Shown here: in pieces, positions 1 through 9,342 of the stretch
Layout of the letters: each line of letters opens with the position of its first letter
Position numbering within the stretch: position 1 is the first letter of the stretch
Assembly (NCBI RefSeq): GCF_016464425.1
Contig: NZ_JADDKQ010000005.1
Coordinates: 1-64,000 of the forward strand
DNA from: Actinotalea solisilvae
Lineage (GTDB): Bacteria; Actinomycetota; Actinomycetes; Actinomycetales; Cellulomonadaceae
Direction of reading: 5' to 3'
Length of the DNA stretch: 64,000 nt
The notes under the pieces: model-generated
Told to the model about the DNA's origin: nothing
Seen by the model: only the letters and a program-made list of their open reading frames with translations
The model's database searches: none
Program-made: the position numbers and the translations under genes

Positions 1-84
1 CCCCCCCCCCCCCCGGCGCCGGGGGGGGGGGGGGGGGGGGCGGGGGGTCGCGGGGGCGGCCCCCCCCCCCCGCGGCGGGGAGGG
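1..84. other. Extreme C/G homopolymer tract
   Basis: Fourteen C, a GGCGCC centre, then twenty G form a perfect palindrome of at least 34 bases at the window edge. A further G-rich stretch and a run of twelve C (60-71) follow. It lies just beyond the stop codon of the leftward xylB gene, so it could act as a very stable hairpin or G-quadruplex downstream of xylB. It could also be an assembly error in a homopolymer. No gene is seen here. Confidence 0.6.
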
Positions 85-1551
85 TCAGGCCGGGCGGCGG
101 GCCGTGAGCTCGCGGACCGCGGCGTACTGCTCGCGGATCACGGGTGCGTGGGGCGCGGTGAACGTCTCGCTCGGGGCACCCGCCCACGACGGCGCCTCGG
201 TGGCCCCGCCCCGGGCCGCGAGGACCCACGCGGCCTGGCGCGCGGCGCCGTCGGCGACGTACTCGCCCGGCTCGGGCACCGTGACGTCGAGCCCGAGCAC
301 CGCGGGGGCGATGCGGCGGACCGCCTCGGACTGCGCGCCGCCGCCGATGAGCTGGACCCGCTCGACCGGCACGCCCTGCGCGCGCAGCGCGTCCAGCCCG
401 TCCGCGAGCGCGCACAGCATGCCCTCGACCGCGGCGCGCGCGAGGTGCGCGGGCGTCGTGTTCGCGAGCCGCATGCCGTGCAGCGCGCCCGTGGCGTCGG
501 GCTTGTTGGGCGTCCGCTCGCCCTCGAGGTAGGGCACGAGCACGAGCCCGTCGGCCCCCGCGGGCGCCGAGAGCGCGAGCGCGCTGAGCCCCGCGTGGTC
601 GACGCCGAGCATGCGCGCGGCGGCGTCGAGCACGCGCGACGCGTTGAGCGTGCACGCGAGCGGCAGGTAGGCGCCGGTCGCGTCGGCGAAGCCCGTCACC
701 AGGCCGGACGCGTCCGCCGTCGGCGTCGCGGAGATCGCGGACACCACGCCGGACGTCCCGATCGAGATCGCGACGTCGCCCGGGCGCATGCCGAGGCCGA
801 GTGCCGCGGCCGCGTTGTCACCCGCCCCGGGCCCGAGCAGCAGCGTGGAGCCGTCGGCCCGCGCGACCTCGTACGCGACGTCGGACGGGCCGAGCACGCG
901 CGGCAGGACGGCGTCGTGCCCGAGCGCGAGGGTGAGCAGGTCGCGCCGGTAGTCCTCGGTGAAGGGCGACCAGTAGCCGGTGCCCGAGACGTCGGAGCGG
1001 TCCGTCACGAGCGCCGCGAGGTCGGCCGCGCCCGCGTCGTTGCCGGCGAGGCGCCAGGTCAGCCAGTCGTGGGGGAGCGCGACGGCCGCGACGCGCGCGG
1101 CGTGCTGCGGCTCGGCGTCGCGCAGCCAGCGCAGCTTGGTGACCGTGAGCGAGGCCACGGGCACGGACCCGATCGCGGACGCCCATGCGGCCGCCCCGCC
1201 GTCGGCGGGCGTGTCCTCGGCCGCGGACCCGCCCAGCTCGCGCACGAGGTCGAGCGCGGCCTGGGCCGAGCGCGTGTCGTTCCACAGCAGCGCGTCGCGC
1301 ACGACGGCGCCGTCCGCGTCGAGCGCGACCATGCCGTGCTGCTGGCCGCCGACGGCGAGCGCGGCGACGTCGTCGATGCCGCCCGCGGCCTCGAGGGCGG
1401 TGCCGAGCGCGTCCCACCAGTGGCGCGGGTCGACCTCGGTGCCGTCGGGGTGGCTCGCGCGGCCGGTGCGCACGAGGGCGCCGGTCTCGGCGTCGCGGAC
1501 GACGACCTTGCAGGACTGGGTGGACGAGTCCACCCCGGCGACGAGCGTCAT
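85..1551 (-). CDS. xylB: Xylulokinase
   Basis: This 488-residue FGGY-family carbohydrate kinase phosphorylates D-xylulose to xylulose 5-phosphate, the second step of the isomerase route of xylose use. Visible motifs are the N-terminal phosphate-binding stretch DSSTQS (8-13), the substrate motif GGQQHGMV (68-75), the catalytic aspartate in GAGDNAAA (Asp245), and GTSG (265-268). Length is normal for XylB. The ATG is preceded by GAGGAGAAG. Three tandem copies of the octamer GGGGTTCA (the last lacks its final base), at 1563-1585, lie just upstream of that ribosome site. The gene follows xylA in the same direction after 125 bases that contain a perfect hairpin, so it is probably expressed at a lower level than xylA from the same promoter. 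Confidence 0.95.
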   Translation of the reverse strand: MTLVAGVDSSTQSCKVVVRDAETGALVRTGRASHPDGTEVDPRHWWDALGTALEAAGGIDDVAALAVGGQQHGMVALDADGAVVRDALLWNDTRSAQAALDLVRELGGSAAEDTPADGGAAAWASAIGSVPVASLTVTKLRWLRDAEPQHAARVAAVALPHDWLTWRLAGNDAGAADLAALVTDRSDVSGTGYWSPFTEDYRRDLLTLALGHDAVLPRVLGPSDVAYEVARADGSTLLLGPGAGDNAAAALGLGMRPGDVAISIGTSGVVSAISATPTADASGLVTGFADATGAYLPLACTLNASRVLDAAARMLGVDHAGLSALALSAPAGADGLVLVPYLEGERTPNKPDATGALHGMRLANTTPAHLARAAVEGMLCALADGLDALRAQGVPVERVQLIGGGAQSEAVRRIAPAVLGLDVTVPEPGEYVADGAARQAAWVLAARGGATEAPSWAGAPSETFTAPHAPVIREQYAAVRELTARRPA

Positions 1552-1616
1552 CGCTTCTCCTCGGGGTTCAGGGGTTCAGGGGTTCTCGGTTCGGGGGTGG
1601 TGGTCACGCGGGACGC

Positions 1617-1660
1617 GTCAGGCCCCGGACGCGGCGCGGTGCGCACGTCCGGGGCCTGAC
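1617..1660 (-). terminator. xylA-xylB intercistronic hairpin
   Basis: A perfect 15-bp inverted repeat (1617-1631 and 1646-1660) with a 14-base loop lies between the xylA stop and the xylB start. No T tail is present, as is common in high-GC actinobacteria. It probably works as a partial terminator or 3'-end stabiliser, lowering xylB relative to xylA. Confidence 0.7.
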
Positions 1661-1676
1661 GACGGCGGGCTGTGGG

Positions 1677-2864
1677 TCAGCGGGCGCCGAGCGCGTGCTC
1701 GAGCGCGAGCTGGTTGAGGCGCACGAACGCGAAGCCGTGCGCGCCCACCTCGTCGGTGTCGACGTCCTCGAACGCCGAGCGGTCGGCGAGGAACGCCTCG
1801 AGCGTCTCGCCCTCGCCGAGCGTCGGCTGCGCGAGCTCGAACACGCCGGACGCGTGGAGCGCCTCCTGCACCTCGGGGTCGGCGCGGAACGCGAGCGCCC
1901 GCTCCTTGAGCAGGATGTAGGTGGCCATGTTGGCGGCCGCCGAGTCCCACACGCCCTGCATGTCCTCGGTGCGCGAGGGCTTGTAGTCGAAGTGGATCGG
2001 GCCCTCGTAGCGCGGGCCGCCGCTCGGGAAGCCGTTCTCGAGCAGGTCCACGGTCGCGAAGGCGGAGAACAGGTCGCCGTGGCCGAAGACGAGGTCCTGG
2101 TCGTACTTGATGGACCGCTGGCCGTTGAGGTCGATGTGGAAGAGCTTGCCCTGCCACAGGGCCTGCGCGATGCCCGTCGTGAAGTTGAGGCCCGCCATCT
2201 GCTCGTGCCCGACCTCGGGGTTGAGGCCGACGATGTCGCCGTTGTCCAGCGTCGAGATGAGGCCGAGCGCGTGGCCGATGGTCGGCAGGAGGATGTCGCC
2301 GCGGGGCTCGTTCGGCTTGGGCTCGAGCGCGATGCGCAGGCCGTAGCCCTTCTCCTTGATGTAGCCGGCGACGGTGTCGATGCCCTCGGCGTAGCGCTGG
2401 TGCGCGGCGAAGAGGTCCTTGGCGGCGTCGTACTCGGCGCCCTCGCGGCCGCCCCACATGACGAACGTCTCGGCGCCCAGCTCGGCGGCGAGGTCGACGT
2501 TGCGCAGGATCTTGCGCAGCGCGAAGCGGCGCACGCGGCGGTCGTTCGACGTGAACGCGCCGTCCTTGAAGATCGGGTGCGAGAACGTGTTGGTCGTGAC
2601 CATCTCGACCTTGATGCCGGTCTCGTCGAGCGCGCCGCGGAAGCGGTCGAGGATGCGGGTGCGCTCGGCGTCGTCCGAGCCGAAGGGCACGACGTCGTCG
2701 TCGTGGAACGTCACGAACGACGCGCCGAGCTCGGCGAGGCGGTGCACGGACTCGACCGGGTCCAGCTCGGGGCGCGTGGCGTCGCCGAACTGGTCGCGGG
2801 CGGCCCAGCCGACGGTCCACAGACCGAACGAGAACCTGTCCTCGGGGGTGGGCTTGCGGACCAT
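1677..2864 (-). CDS. xylA: Xylose isomerase
   Basis: This 395-residue class I xylose isomerase converts D-xylose to D-xylulose in the cytoplasm. It resembles the actinobacterial glucose isomerases closely, down to residue numbering: His54 and Asp57 in FHDDD, the metal site around Glu181 in [21 protein letters not shown] (metal Glu/His near 217-220), and Asp245 in FHIDLNG. The tryptophan motif VMWGGREG is also present. The ATG has GAGGAGA upstream. A leftward promoter with -35 TTGACC (2951-2946) and -10 TATGTT (2927-2922), 18 bases apart, lies in the divergent region shared with the ROK regulator. It heads the xylA-xylB operon. Confidence 0.97.
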   Translation of the reverse strand: MVRKPTPEDRFSFGLWTVGWAARDQFGDATRPELDPVESVHRLAELGASFVTFHDDDVVPFGSDDAERTRILDRFRGALDETGIKVEMVTTNTFSHPIFKDGAFTSNDRRVRRFALRKILRNVDLAAELGAETFVMWGGREGAEYDAAKDLFAAHQRYAEGIDTVAGYIKEKGYGLRIALEPKPNEPRGDILLPTIGHALGLISTLDNGDIVGLNPEVGHEQMAGLNFTTGIAQALWQGKLFHIDLNGQRSIKYDQDLVFGHGDLFSAFATVDLLENGFPSGGPRYEGPIHFDYKPSRTEDMQGVWDSAAANMATYILLKERALAFRADPEVQEALHASGVFELAQPTLGEGETLEAFLADRSAFEDVDTDEVGAHGFAFVRLNQLALEHALGAR

Positions 2865-2908
2865 CTGGCGTCTCCTCGATGAGAGCGGGCGGGGCGGTGA
2901 CCCCGATT

Positions 2909-2951
2909 TGTTGGATGACTAAACATATCCGCGGATCGTCGGTAGGGTCAA
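2909..2951. promoter_or_regulatory. Divergent xylA / xylR promoters with operator
   Basis: Leftward xylA promoter: TTGACC (2951-2946) and TATGTT (2927-2922), spacer 18. Rightward regulator promoter: TAGGGT (2943-2948), six bases before its ATG. The two overlap. An AT-rich imperfect palindrome, TGTT-N9-AACA at 2909-2925, covers the xylA -10 and the regulator -35 region. A ROK repressor bound there would block both genes, which is the usual XylR arrangement. The operator assignment is inferred. Confidence 0.75.
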
Positions 2952-2954
2952 GGC

Positions 2955-4247
2955 ATGACGGACGTCGAGGAGGGTGCGCGCCCGGCGCTGCACCGAGCGT
3001 CGGGGACGGGCCGCGGCCGCCGCGCCCCCGAGGCGGTCGCCCGCCAGCAGAGCCTGCGCCAGCACAACCTCGGCGTCGCGCTGCGGCACGTGCTCGACGC
3101 GCCCCGGCCCGTCTCGCGGGCCGACATCGCGGGCGCCACGGGCCTCACGCGCGCCACCGTCTCGGCCCTGGTCGACCGGCTCCTCGCGCTCGACCTCGTC
3201 GCCGAGCTCGCCCCGGTCGCGGCCCAGCGCGCGGGCCGGCCCGCGGTCCCGCTGGTCCCCGCGCGCGGCACGGTCGCGGCGGTCGGCATGGAGGTCAACG
3301 TCGACTACCTCGGCGTCCGGGCGGTCGACCTCGCGGGGGAGGTCGTCGCCGAGGAGGTCGAGGGCGGCGACTTCCGCGGCAGCGACCCGGCCGACGTCCT
3401 CGACCGCCTCGCGCGCCTCGCGGGGCAGGTGGTCGCGCGTCTGTCCGCCGACGGCGTCGCGCTCGTCGGGACGGCGCTCGCGCTGCCCGGCCTCGTGGAC
3501 AGCGTCACCGGCCCGCTGCGCCTCGCCCCCAACCTCGGCTGGCACGACGTCGACGTCGTGGCCCTGCTCACGCGCCACCCGGTCCTCGCGGGGCTGCCGC
3601 CGCGCCTGGCCAACGAGGCCAACCTCGCCGCCGGCGCCGAGGCGCGAGCGCGGCGCGGCGACGGCCCGTCGAGCTTCGTCTACGTCTCGGGTGAGGTCGG
3701 CGTCGGTGGCGCGATCGTCCTCGACGGGCAGATCTTCGCGGGCCGGCACGGGTGGAGCGGCGAGATCGGCCACATGGTCCTGGGCACCGCGGGCACCGCC
3801 GGCACCGCCGACGAGGGCGGCACCCTCGAGAGCTACGCGGGCCAGGACGCCGTCCTCGCGCGGGCCGGGCTCGACCGGTCCGCGCCGCTGTCCGCGCTCC
3901 TCGCCGCGGCCGACGACGGCGACCCGCGCGCGCTGGCCGCGCTCGACGTCGCCGGCTCCGCGCTGGGCGTCGCGCTCGCCAACGTCGTCAACGTCGTCGA
4001 CGTCGAGCAGGTCGTGCTCGGCGGCATCTACGCCGAGCTCGCGCCGCGCCTCGCCGACGCCGTGAGCGCTCAGCTGCGGCGCCGCGTCATCTCCGCGGCG
4101 TGGTCGAGCGTCGAGGTGAGCGTCGCGCGCGCGGGCCGCTACCCGGCCATGACGGGCGGCGCGCTGTCGGTGCTCCAGGCGCTCGTGGACGACCCGGCGG
4201 GCTGGGCAGGCGAGGACGCCGTCGTCGCGGCGGGCGCCGACGCCTGA
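2955..4247 (+). CDS. xylR: ROK-family regulator, XylR-like
   Basis: This 430-residue ROK-family repressor probably controls xylA-xylB. It has a winged helix-turn-helix at about residues 38-82 ([20 protein letters not shown]) and a ROK sugar-kinase-like domain from about 105 to 410, with the [10 protein letters not shown] motif near 220-229. The usual ROK zinc motif (CxCGxxGCxE after GH) is missing. After Gly272-His273 there is a GTAGTAGTA repeat with no cysteine. Such loss suggests changed ligand sensing or a structural substitute. The ATG is preceded at six bases by TAGGGT and has no Shine-Dalgarno sequence, so the mRNA is probably leaderless. The xylose assignment rests on its position opposite xylA. 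Confidence 0.88.
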   Translation: MTDVEEGARPALHRASGTGRGRRAPEAVARQQSLRQHNLGVALRHVLDAPRPVSRADIAGATGLTRATVSALVDRLLALDLVAELAPVAAQRAGRPAVPLVPARGTVAAVGMEVNVDYLGVRAVDLAGEVVAEEVEGGDFRGSDPADVLDRLARLAGQVVARLSADGVALVGTALALPGLVDSVTGPLRLAPNLGWHDVDVVALLTRHPVLAGLPPRLANEANLAAGAEARARRGDGPSSFVYVSGEVGVGGAIVLDGQIFAGRHGWSGEIGHMVLGTAGTAGTADEGGTLESYAGQDAVLARAGLDRSAPLSALLAAADDGDPRALAALDVAGSALGVALANVVNVVDVEQVVLGGIYAELAPRLADAVSAQLRRRVISAAWSSVEVSVARAGRYPAMTGGALSVLQALVDDPAGWAGEDAVVAAGADA

Positions 4248-4313
4248 GGGACACGTGCCGCCCCTCGGTCGGCGGTGCCGGGGCCGCGGTCGCCGCCCCT
4301 AGGCTCACGCCCT

Positions 4314-5453
4314 GTGACCTCCGCCACGCCCCCCACGCCGGCCCGCCCGGCCGACGCCGAGGCCGGGGCGCGACCCGTGCGCGTGTGGGTCGGCACGTAC
4401 CCCGCGGACGGCCCGGGCGGCGCGGTGGGCACCGGCGAGGGGATCTGGCTGCTCGAGCTGGACCCGGCGAGCGGTCGCCTCGAGGGCCGGCTCGCCGCGG
4501 CCACGCCGACCCCGTCGTTCCTCGCGACGCACCCCGGCGGCGGGTGGCTCTACGCCGCGGGCGAGTGGGACGAGGGCAGCCTCACGGCGTTCGAGGTCGC
4601 CGAGGACGGCACCCTCACCGAGCGCCAGCGCCTCTCGAGCGACGGCGGCTGGCCGTGCCACCTGCTCGTCCACCCCGCGGGCCGCGCGCTCTGGGCGACC
4701 AACTACGAGACCGGCTCGGTCGTCGTCGTCCCGCTCGCGCCCGACGGCGGCTTCGCGCCCGAGGTCGTCGCGACCGGCCGCCCCGCCGCGACGTTCGGCC
4801 ACCGCGGCTCGGGGCCGCGCGCGGACCGGCAGGAGGGGCCGCACGCGCACTCGAGCACGCTCGTCGACGGCGGGTGGCTGCTCGTCGCGGACCTCGGCAC
4901 CGACGAGCTGCGCCGGTTCCGCGTCGACGGCGACGGCGGGCTGACCGAGCAGGGGACGGCGTTCCGGTTCGCCCCCGGCACCGGGCCGCGGCACCTCGCC
5001 GTCGGCCCCGGTGGGCACCTCTACGTGGTCGGGGAGCTCACGGCGACCGTGCACGTGCTCGCGTGGGACGCGCCCTCGGGGACGGCGACCGAGCTGCAGG
5101 TCGTGCCCGCGTGCGCGAGCCCCGTCGTGTCGGGCCGCCACCTCTACCCCGCGCACCCGGTCGTCGCGGGCGAGCAGCTGCTCGTGGGCGTGCGCGGCGC
5201 CGACGTCGTCGCGCGGTTCGCGCTGCTCGACGGCGGCGCCCGGGTCGAGCACCGCGCGGACGCACCCGTCGGGGGCGCGTGGCCGCGCCACCTCGCGCTC
5301 GTCCCGGGGGACCACGGGTCTGCCGCCGGCTGGGTGGTGGTCGCGGTGCAGAACGCCGGGCTCGTCACGAGCCTGCCCTGGGACGGCGCCGCCGTGGGCG
5401 AGGTCGCGGGGTCGCTCGCCGTGCCGTACCCCGCCTGCGTCGTCCCGGCCTGA
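4314..5453 (+). CDS. Lactonase-family beta-propeller protein
   Basis: This 379-residue protein of the lactonase / 6-phosphogluconolactonase-like seven-bladed propeller family has repeated short beta motifs along its length. The conserved region around [12 protein letters not shown] precedes [11 protein letters not shown]. Relatives hydrolyse 6-phosphogluconolactone or other sugar lactones, but many have no tested substrate. A GTG start at 4314 is chosen because TAGGCT (4300-4305) lies eight bases upstream, which suggests a leaderless message. An in-frame GTG at 4275 would put that -10 inside the gene. There is no signal peptide, so the protein is cytoplasmic. It follows the xylose regulator, but no functional link is visible. 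Confidence 0.85.
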   Translation: MTSATPPTPARPADAEAGARPVRVWVGTYPADGPGGAVGTGEGIWLLELDPASGRLEGRLAAATPTPSFLATHPGGGWLYAAGEWDEGSLTAFEVAEDGTLTERQRLSSDGGWPCHLLVHPAGRALWATNYETGSVVVVPLAPDGGFAPEVVATGRPAATFGHRGSGPRADRQEGPHAHSSTLVDGGWLLVADLGTDELRRFRVDGDGGLTEQGTAFRFAPGTGPRHLAVGPGGHLYVVGELTATVHVLAWDAPSGTATELQVVPACASPVVSGRHLYPAHPVVAGEQLLVGVRGADVVARFALLDGGARVEHRADAPVGGAWPRHLALVPGDHGSAAGWVVVAVQNAGLVTSLPWDGAAVGEVAGSLAVPYPACVVPA

Positions 5454-5590
5454 GGTGCCGCGGCCCGTCCGGCCGCCCGCTCCGTGGGCCCGGTGAGCGC
5501 GCACGCCCCGGACGACGGATACTTGCTCTGTCAACGGTGGACGGCGGCCTCCGTGCGCGCCGGCGACGAGGAGCGGCGGGTGAGGCAGCG

Positions 5591-6892
5591 GTGAGGGACG
5601 AACCACGCGTGGCCATGCTCTCCGTGCACACGTCGCCGCTGGACCAGCCGGGCACCGGTGATGCCGGCGGCATGAACGTCTACGTCACCGACCTCGCGCG
5701 CGCGCTCGCCGCGCGCGGCGCGGAGGTCGAGATCTTCACGCGCGCGACGGCGTCGTCGCAGCCCGACGTCGTGCCGCTCGACGAGCGCGTGCTCGTCCGG
5801 CACGTGCCCGCCGGCCCCTACGAGGGCCTCGACAAGAGCGAGCTGCCGGGCCAGCTCTGCGCGTTCACCGCGGGTGTCCTGCGGACCGAGGCAGCGCGGT
5901 CCGCGGGCTGGTACGACGTCGTCCACGCGCACTACTGGCTGTCGGGCCAGGTCGGCTTCCTCGCGGCCGACCGCTGGGACGTCCCGCTCGTGCACACCAT
6001 GCACACGCTCGCCAAGGTCAAGAACGCCGCGCTCGCGCCCGGCGACGCCCCCGAGCCGCACGGGCGCGTCATCGGCGAGGAGCAGGTCGTCGCGGCCGCC
6101 GACGCCCTCGTGGCGAGCACGGCCGAGGAGGCGGGAGACCTCGTCGAGCTCTACGACGCCGACCCGGCCGCCGTCCACGTCGTCGCCCCGGGCGTCGACC
6201 TCGACCTCTTCGGGCCGGACGCGCGGGCGCGCGACCCCCACGACGCCCGTGCGCGCGCGCGCCGCGAGGTCGGCCTGCCGCCCGACGAGCACGTCGTCCT
6301 CTTCGCGGGCCGCGTGCAGCCGCTCAAGGCGCCCGACGTCCTCGTCCGGGCGCTCGCCGCCCTGCGCGCGCGGGCGCTGCCCGTGCCGCTCCTCGTCGTC
6401 CTCGGCGGCGCGAGCGGGGGCCGTGCCGCGGTCGACGACCTGCGTGCGCTCGCCGCGTCGCTCGGCGTCGCGGACCGGGTGCGCCTGCGGCCACCCGTCG
6501 CGCGGGCCGCGCTCGCGCGCTGGTACCGCGCCGCCGACGTCGTCGCCGTGCCGTCGCGCAGCGAGTCCTTCGGGCTCGTCGCGGCCGAGGCGCAGGCGTG
6601 CGGGACGCCCGTCGTCGCGGCCGGCGTCGGAGGGCTGCGCACCGTCGTCGTCGACGGCGTGACGGGTGTGCTCGTGCGGGGTCACGAGCCCGACGCGTGG
6701 GCGCGCGCGCTCGCCGACCTGCTGGCCGACCCGGCCCGTCGCGCGCTGCTCGGCGCCGGGGCGCGCCGGCACGCGCGCGGGCTCGGCTGGGACGCCGCGG
6801 CGGCCTCGATGCTCAAGGTCTACGAGCTCGCGGCCGAGCGTCGCCGCGCCCTCACGGGGCACCCCCGGCACCGGCGGCCCGTCGCGCGCTGA
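5591..6892 (+). CDS. mshA: D-inositol-3-phosphate glycosyltransferase (mycothiol synthesis)
   Basis: This GT4-family glycosyltransferase of 433 residues joins N-acetylglucosamine from UDP-GlcNAc to 1-L-myo-inositol 1-phosphate, the first committed step of mycothiol synthesis. Family hallmarks are the N-terminal [20 protein letters not shown], the HAHYWLSG acceptor-site motif, [14 protein letters not shown] at the start of the GT-B C-terminal domain, and the nucleotide-sugar motif [18 protein letters not shown] with the EX7E glutamates. A GTG at 5591 is preferred; GTG at 5609 is possible. The mshA-gpmA-senX3-regX3 neighbourhood matches the order known in mycobacteria. Mycothiol may be the reductant for the two arsenate reductase domains at 15.5-17 kb. 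Confidence 0.95.
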   Translation: MRDEPRVAMLSVHTSPLDQPGTGDAGGMNVYVTDLARALAARGAEVEIFTRATASSQPDVVPLDERVLVRHVPAGPYEGLDKSELPGQLCAFTAGVLRTEAARSAGWYDVVHAHYWLSGQVGFLAADRWDVPLVHTMHTLAKVKNAALAPGDAPEPHGRVIGEEQVVAAADALVASTAEEAGDLVELYDADPAAVHVVAPGVDLDLFGPDARARDPHDARARARREVGLPPDEHVVLFAGRVQPLKAPDVLVRALAALRARALPVPLLVVLGGASGGRAAVDDLRALAASLGVADRVRLRPPVARAALARWYRAADVVAVPSRSESFGLVAAEAQACGTPVVAAGVGGLRTVVVDGVTGVLVRGHEPDAWARALADLLADPARRALLGAGARRHARGLGWDAAAASMLKVYELAAERRRALTGHPRHRRPVAR

Positions 6893-6973
6893 CCGCGCCT
6901 ACCGCCGCGCGCGGCACGTCTGCTGGACGGACGTCCCGGAGGCGGCCCGCGGGCCGTGCGGCAGGATGGACGC

Positions 6974-7714
6974 ATGACCTACACCCTTGTCCTGCTCCGC
7001 CACGGCGAGAGCGAGTGGAACGCCAAGAACCTGTTCACCGGCTGGGTCGACGTCGCCCTCTCCGAGAAGGGCGTGGCCGAGGCGAAGCGCGGCGGCACGC
7101 TGCTCACCGACGCCGGCGTCCTCCCCGACGTCGTGCACACGTCGCTCCTGCGCCGCGCGATCACGACCGCGAACCTCGCGCTCGACGCCGCCGACCGGCA
7201 CTGGATCCCCGTCAAGCGCAGCTGGCGCCTCAACGAGCGGCACTACGGCGCGCTCCAGGGCAAGGACAAGAAGCAGACGCTCGCGGAGTTCGGCGAGGAG
7301 CAGTTCATGCTGTGGCGCCGCTCCTACGACGTCCCGCCGCCCGAGATCGCGCTCGGCTCGGAGTTCTCGCAGGACGCGGACCCGCGCTACGCGGGCGAGC
7401 CCACGGTGCGCACCGAGTGCCTCAAGGACGTCCTCGAGCGCGCGCTGCCCTACTGGGAGAGCGCGATCGTCCCCGACCTGCGCGAGCGCAAGACCGTGCT
7501 CGTCGCGGCGCACGGCAACTCGATCCGCGCGATCGTCAAGTACCTCGACGACATCGACGACGAGACCATCGCCGGGATCAACATCCCCACGGGCATCCCG
7601 CTGCGCTACGAGCTCGACGAGGAGACCCTCAAGCCCGTGACGAAGGGCGGCCAGTACCTCGACCCCGAGGCCGCGGCCGAGGCCATCAAGGCGGTCGCGA
7701 ACCAGGGTCGCTGA
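6974..7714 (+). CDS. gpmA: 2,3-bisphosphoglycerate-dependent phosphoglycerate mutase
   Basis: This 246-residue cofactor-dependent mutase interconverts 3- and 2-phosphoglycerate in glycolysis. [12 protein letters not shown] carries the phospho-accepting His10, [13 protein letters not shown] is the acid/base region, and [10 protein letters not shown] carries the second catalytic histidine. Length and motifs are typical of dPGM. The ATG at 6974 has no clear Shine-Dalgarno; CAGGAT (6962-6967) six bases upstream may be a leaderless -10. A strong hairpin terminator follows at 7746. Confidence 0.97.
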   Translation: MTYTLVLLRHGESEWNAKNLFTGWVDVALSEKGVAEAKRGGTLLTDAGVLPDVVHTSLLRRAITTANLALDAADRHWIPVKRSWRLNERHYGALQGKDKKQTLAEFGEEQFMLWRRSYDVPPPEIALGSEFSQDADPRYAGEPTVRTECLKDVLERALPYWESAIVPDLRERKTVLVAAHGNSIRAIVKYLDDIDDETIAGINIPTGIPLRYELDEETLKPVTKGGQYLDPEAAAEAIKAVANQGR

Positions 7715-7745
7715 CCCCTCCGCCGGCGCTGCCGGCGCACGTCCG

Positions 7746-7784
7746 ACGACGGTCCGTCACCCCTCGCGGGTGGCGGACCGTCGT
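7746..7784. terminator. Bidirectional hairpin terminator
   Basis: Two 17-base arms (7746-7762 and 7768-7784) pair with a single G-U wobble around a five-base loop, between the convergent gpmA and VOC genes. It probably ends both transcripts. Confidence 0.85.
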
Positions 7785-7811
7785 GCGTCGGGCCGCGACC
7801 CGTGGAGCGCG

Positions 7812-8237
7812 CTAGGCCTCGTCCGAGAAGACGGTGAGGTGGACGGCGTCGGGGGTGTCCAGGCGCGCGTTGAGGGACCCCCACGGGGTGCGCGTCGGCG
7901 GCGCGACGACCGCGGCACCGGCCGCCTCGAGCGTCCCGGCCGCGTCGGCCGCGTCGGCGACGCCGAGCGCGACCCGCAACGCCGGGGCCACTCGCCGGCC
8001 GACCTCGACGTCGTCGATGTAGGCGGCCTGGTCGGCGTCGACCAGCTCGAGCGTCGCGCGGCCCGCCTCGAGCAGCACGACCCTGCCCTGCGGGCCGCTG
8101 AAGTCGGCCGACTGCGGCAGGCCGAGCCGGTCGCGCCAGAGCGCGACCGCCGCCTCGAAGTCCTGCACGGTCATGACGAGCCGCAGCTCGTGCACGGCGG
8201 GGATGGGCGTGGTCGGCATCGCGCTCGGCTCGGTCAT
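7812..8237 (-). CDS. VOC/glyoxalase-fold protein
   Basis: This small protein (141 residues) has the vicinal-oxygen-chelate fold. LRLVMTVQDFEAAVALWRDRLGL is the first beta-alpha-beta unit, and AALRVALGVADAADA with the final HLTVFSDE strand forms the second. VOC relatives act as glyoxalases, dioxygenases or antibiotic-binding proteins. This sequence gives no clear metal triad by eye, so the substrate is unknown. It converges on gpmA across a shared terminator. ATG start; alternative in-frame ATG codons lie within the first ten residues. Confidence 0.8.
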   Translation of the reverse strand: MTEPSAMPTTPIPAVHELRLVMTVQDFEAAVALWRDRLGLPQSADFSGPQGRVVLLEAGRATLELVDADQAAYIDDVEVGRRVAPALRVALGVADAADAAGTLEAAGAAVVAPPTRTPWGSLNARLDTPDAVHLTVFSDEA

Positions 8238-8337
8238 GTCCCCGTCAACCGCGCCCGGCCCGCGGTGCTTCCGCGGTCGGGTCCGGACGAGACGTGCGGC
8301 GCACGGTGCTCGTGATGCCGGTGTGACGTCGCGGCAG

Positions 8338-8416
8338 GCCGGTGGCGTGCCACCGGCACCAGGGGCACCGCGCGCCGCACGTCCTGAGCGGACCGGGTCG
8401 CCGGAGGGGCTCCGGC
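8338..8416 (-). terminator. Tandem hairpins downstream of phoU
   Basis: The 208-base gap between the VOC gene and phoU holds two perfect hairpins: GCCGGTGGC pairing with GCCACCGGC (8338-8357), and a 7-bp stem at 8400-8416. Both lie beyond the leftward phoU stop and probably terminate it. Nothing else is recognisable in the gap. Confidence 0.6.
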
Positions 8417-8445
8417 GCGTGCGGGTGGGGCGCCGCTGGTGCGGG

Positions 8446-9102
8446 TCAGGCGCCGCGGTCCTCGGCGAAGTCGCCCGTGACGAGGTAGACCACGCGGCGC
8501 GCGACGGCGACGCCGTGGTCGCCGAAGCGCTCGAAGTACCGCGCGCACAGGGTGACGTCGACCGTCTCCTGCGCGGTGAGCTGCTGGGTGCCGCCGAGCG
8601 TCGCGCCGAACGTCTCGGCGTGGAGGTGGTCGAGCAGGTCGTCGGCCTTCTCGATGGCAGCCGCCACGTCGAGGTCGTGCGAGGCGAGCACCTGGGTCAC
8701 CGCCTGCGCGACGGCGACGGCCCCCTGGTGCATCTGCGTGAACGTGTCGACCAGGCCGGCCGGCACCGCGGAGGCGGGGTAGCGCAGGCGCGCGACCTCG
8801 GCGATGTGCCGCGCGAGGTCGCCCATGCGCTCGAGGGACGCGCTCATCCGCAGCGCGGAGACGACGACCCGCAGGTCGCGCGCGACGGGCTGCTGCTGCG
8901 CGATGAGCAGCACGCAGCGCTCGTCGAGGTCGCGCTCGATGGCGTCGATGGTGTGGTCGTCCGCGATGACGCTCTCGGCGAGCGGGAGGTCCGCGGTCAG
9001 CAGCGCGGTGCCCGCGGACGCGATCGCGGACTCGACCAGCCGGCTCATCGCCGTGAGGTCCTCGCCGAGCGCCGTGAGCTCCGCCGTGAAGATGTCCCGC
9101 AT
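8446..9102 (-). CDS. phoU: Phosphate-transport regulatory protein PhoU
   Basis: This 218-residue PhoU consists of two PhoU three-helix repeats. It links phosphate uptake through the Pst transporter to the phosphate-sensing kinase and keeps the two-component system off when phosphate is plentiful. Typical features are the start MRDIFTAELTALGEDLTAM, the ALRMSASLERMGDLARHI metal-cluster region and the second FERFGDHGVAVARR repeat. The internal ATG at 9102 is chosen because PhoU homology begins there and CAGGGA lies just upstream. It is divergent from senX3, with PHO-box-like repeats in the shared region. Confidence 0.93.
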   Translation of the reverse strand: MRDIFTAELTALGEDLTAMSRLVESAIASAGTALLTADLPLAESVIADDHTIDAIERDLDERCVLLIAQQQPVARDLRVVVSALRMSASLERMGDLARHIAEVARLRYPASAVPAGLVDTFTQMHQGAVAVAQAVTQVLASHDLDVAAAIEKADDLLDHLHAETFGATLGGTQQLTAQETVDVTLCARYFERFGDHGVAVARRVVYLVTGDFAEDRGA

Positions 9103-9239
9103 GCTGTCCCTGCCTGTCGTCGGCCGCGTGCGGCCGGTCGTCGGACCGTCCGCGGACCGTCGGTCCGGGCGGCGGTGCGCCGCCCTCCGGGTCGGCGCGC
9201 ACGCGGTGGCGCGTGCTCCACGGCGGAGGTTCGCAGGGC

Positions 9240-9270
9240 GAGGTGAACGGTCGGCCACCCCGAGGTGAAC
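9240..9270 (-). promoter_or_regulatory. PHO-box-like direct repeat (phoU/senX3 region)
   Basis: Two copies of GAGGTGAAC (9240-9248 and 9262-9270; GTTCACCTC on the minus strand) lie 22 bases apart, two helical turns. The GTTCACC core matches the actinobacterial PhoP/RegX3-type repeat seen again upstream of pstS. It lies between phoU and senX3, so it may give feedback control by RegX3. Confidence 0.55.
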
Positions 9271-9330
9271 ATCAGCGGGCGTCGGGGCGGCAGGGGCTCG
9301 TCACGCGACGGAGGGGTGCCGCGGCGACCG

Positions 9331-9336
9331 TAGGGT
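9331..9336 (+). promoter_or_regulatory. -10 element, leaderless senX3
   Basis: TAGGGT lies six bases before the GTG start at 9343, and no Shine-Dalgarno intervenes. Transcription would start at or next to the start codon. Confidence 0.65.
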
Positions 9337-9342
9337 GGCGAT

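Noticed and set aside
9226-9234. Third PHO-box unit (GAGGTTCGC) near phoU
   Set aside because: It is out of register with the two clear copies and differs at several core positions.
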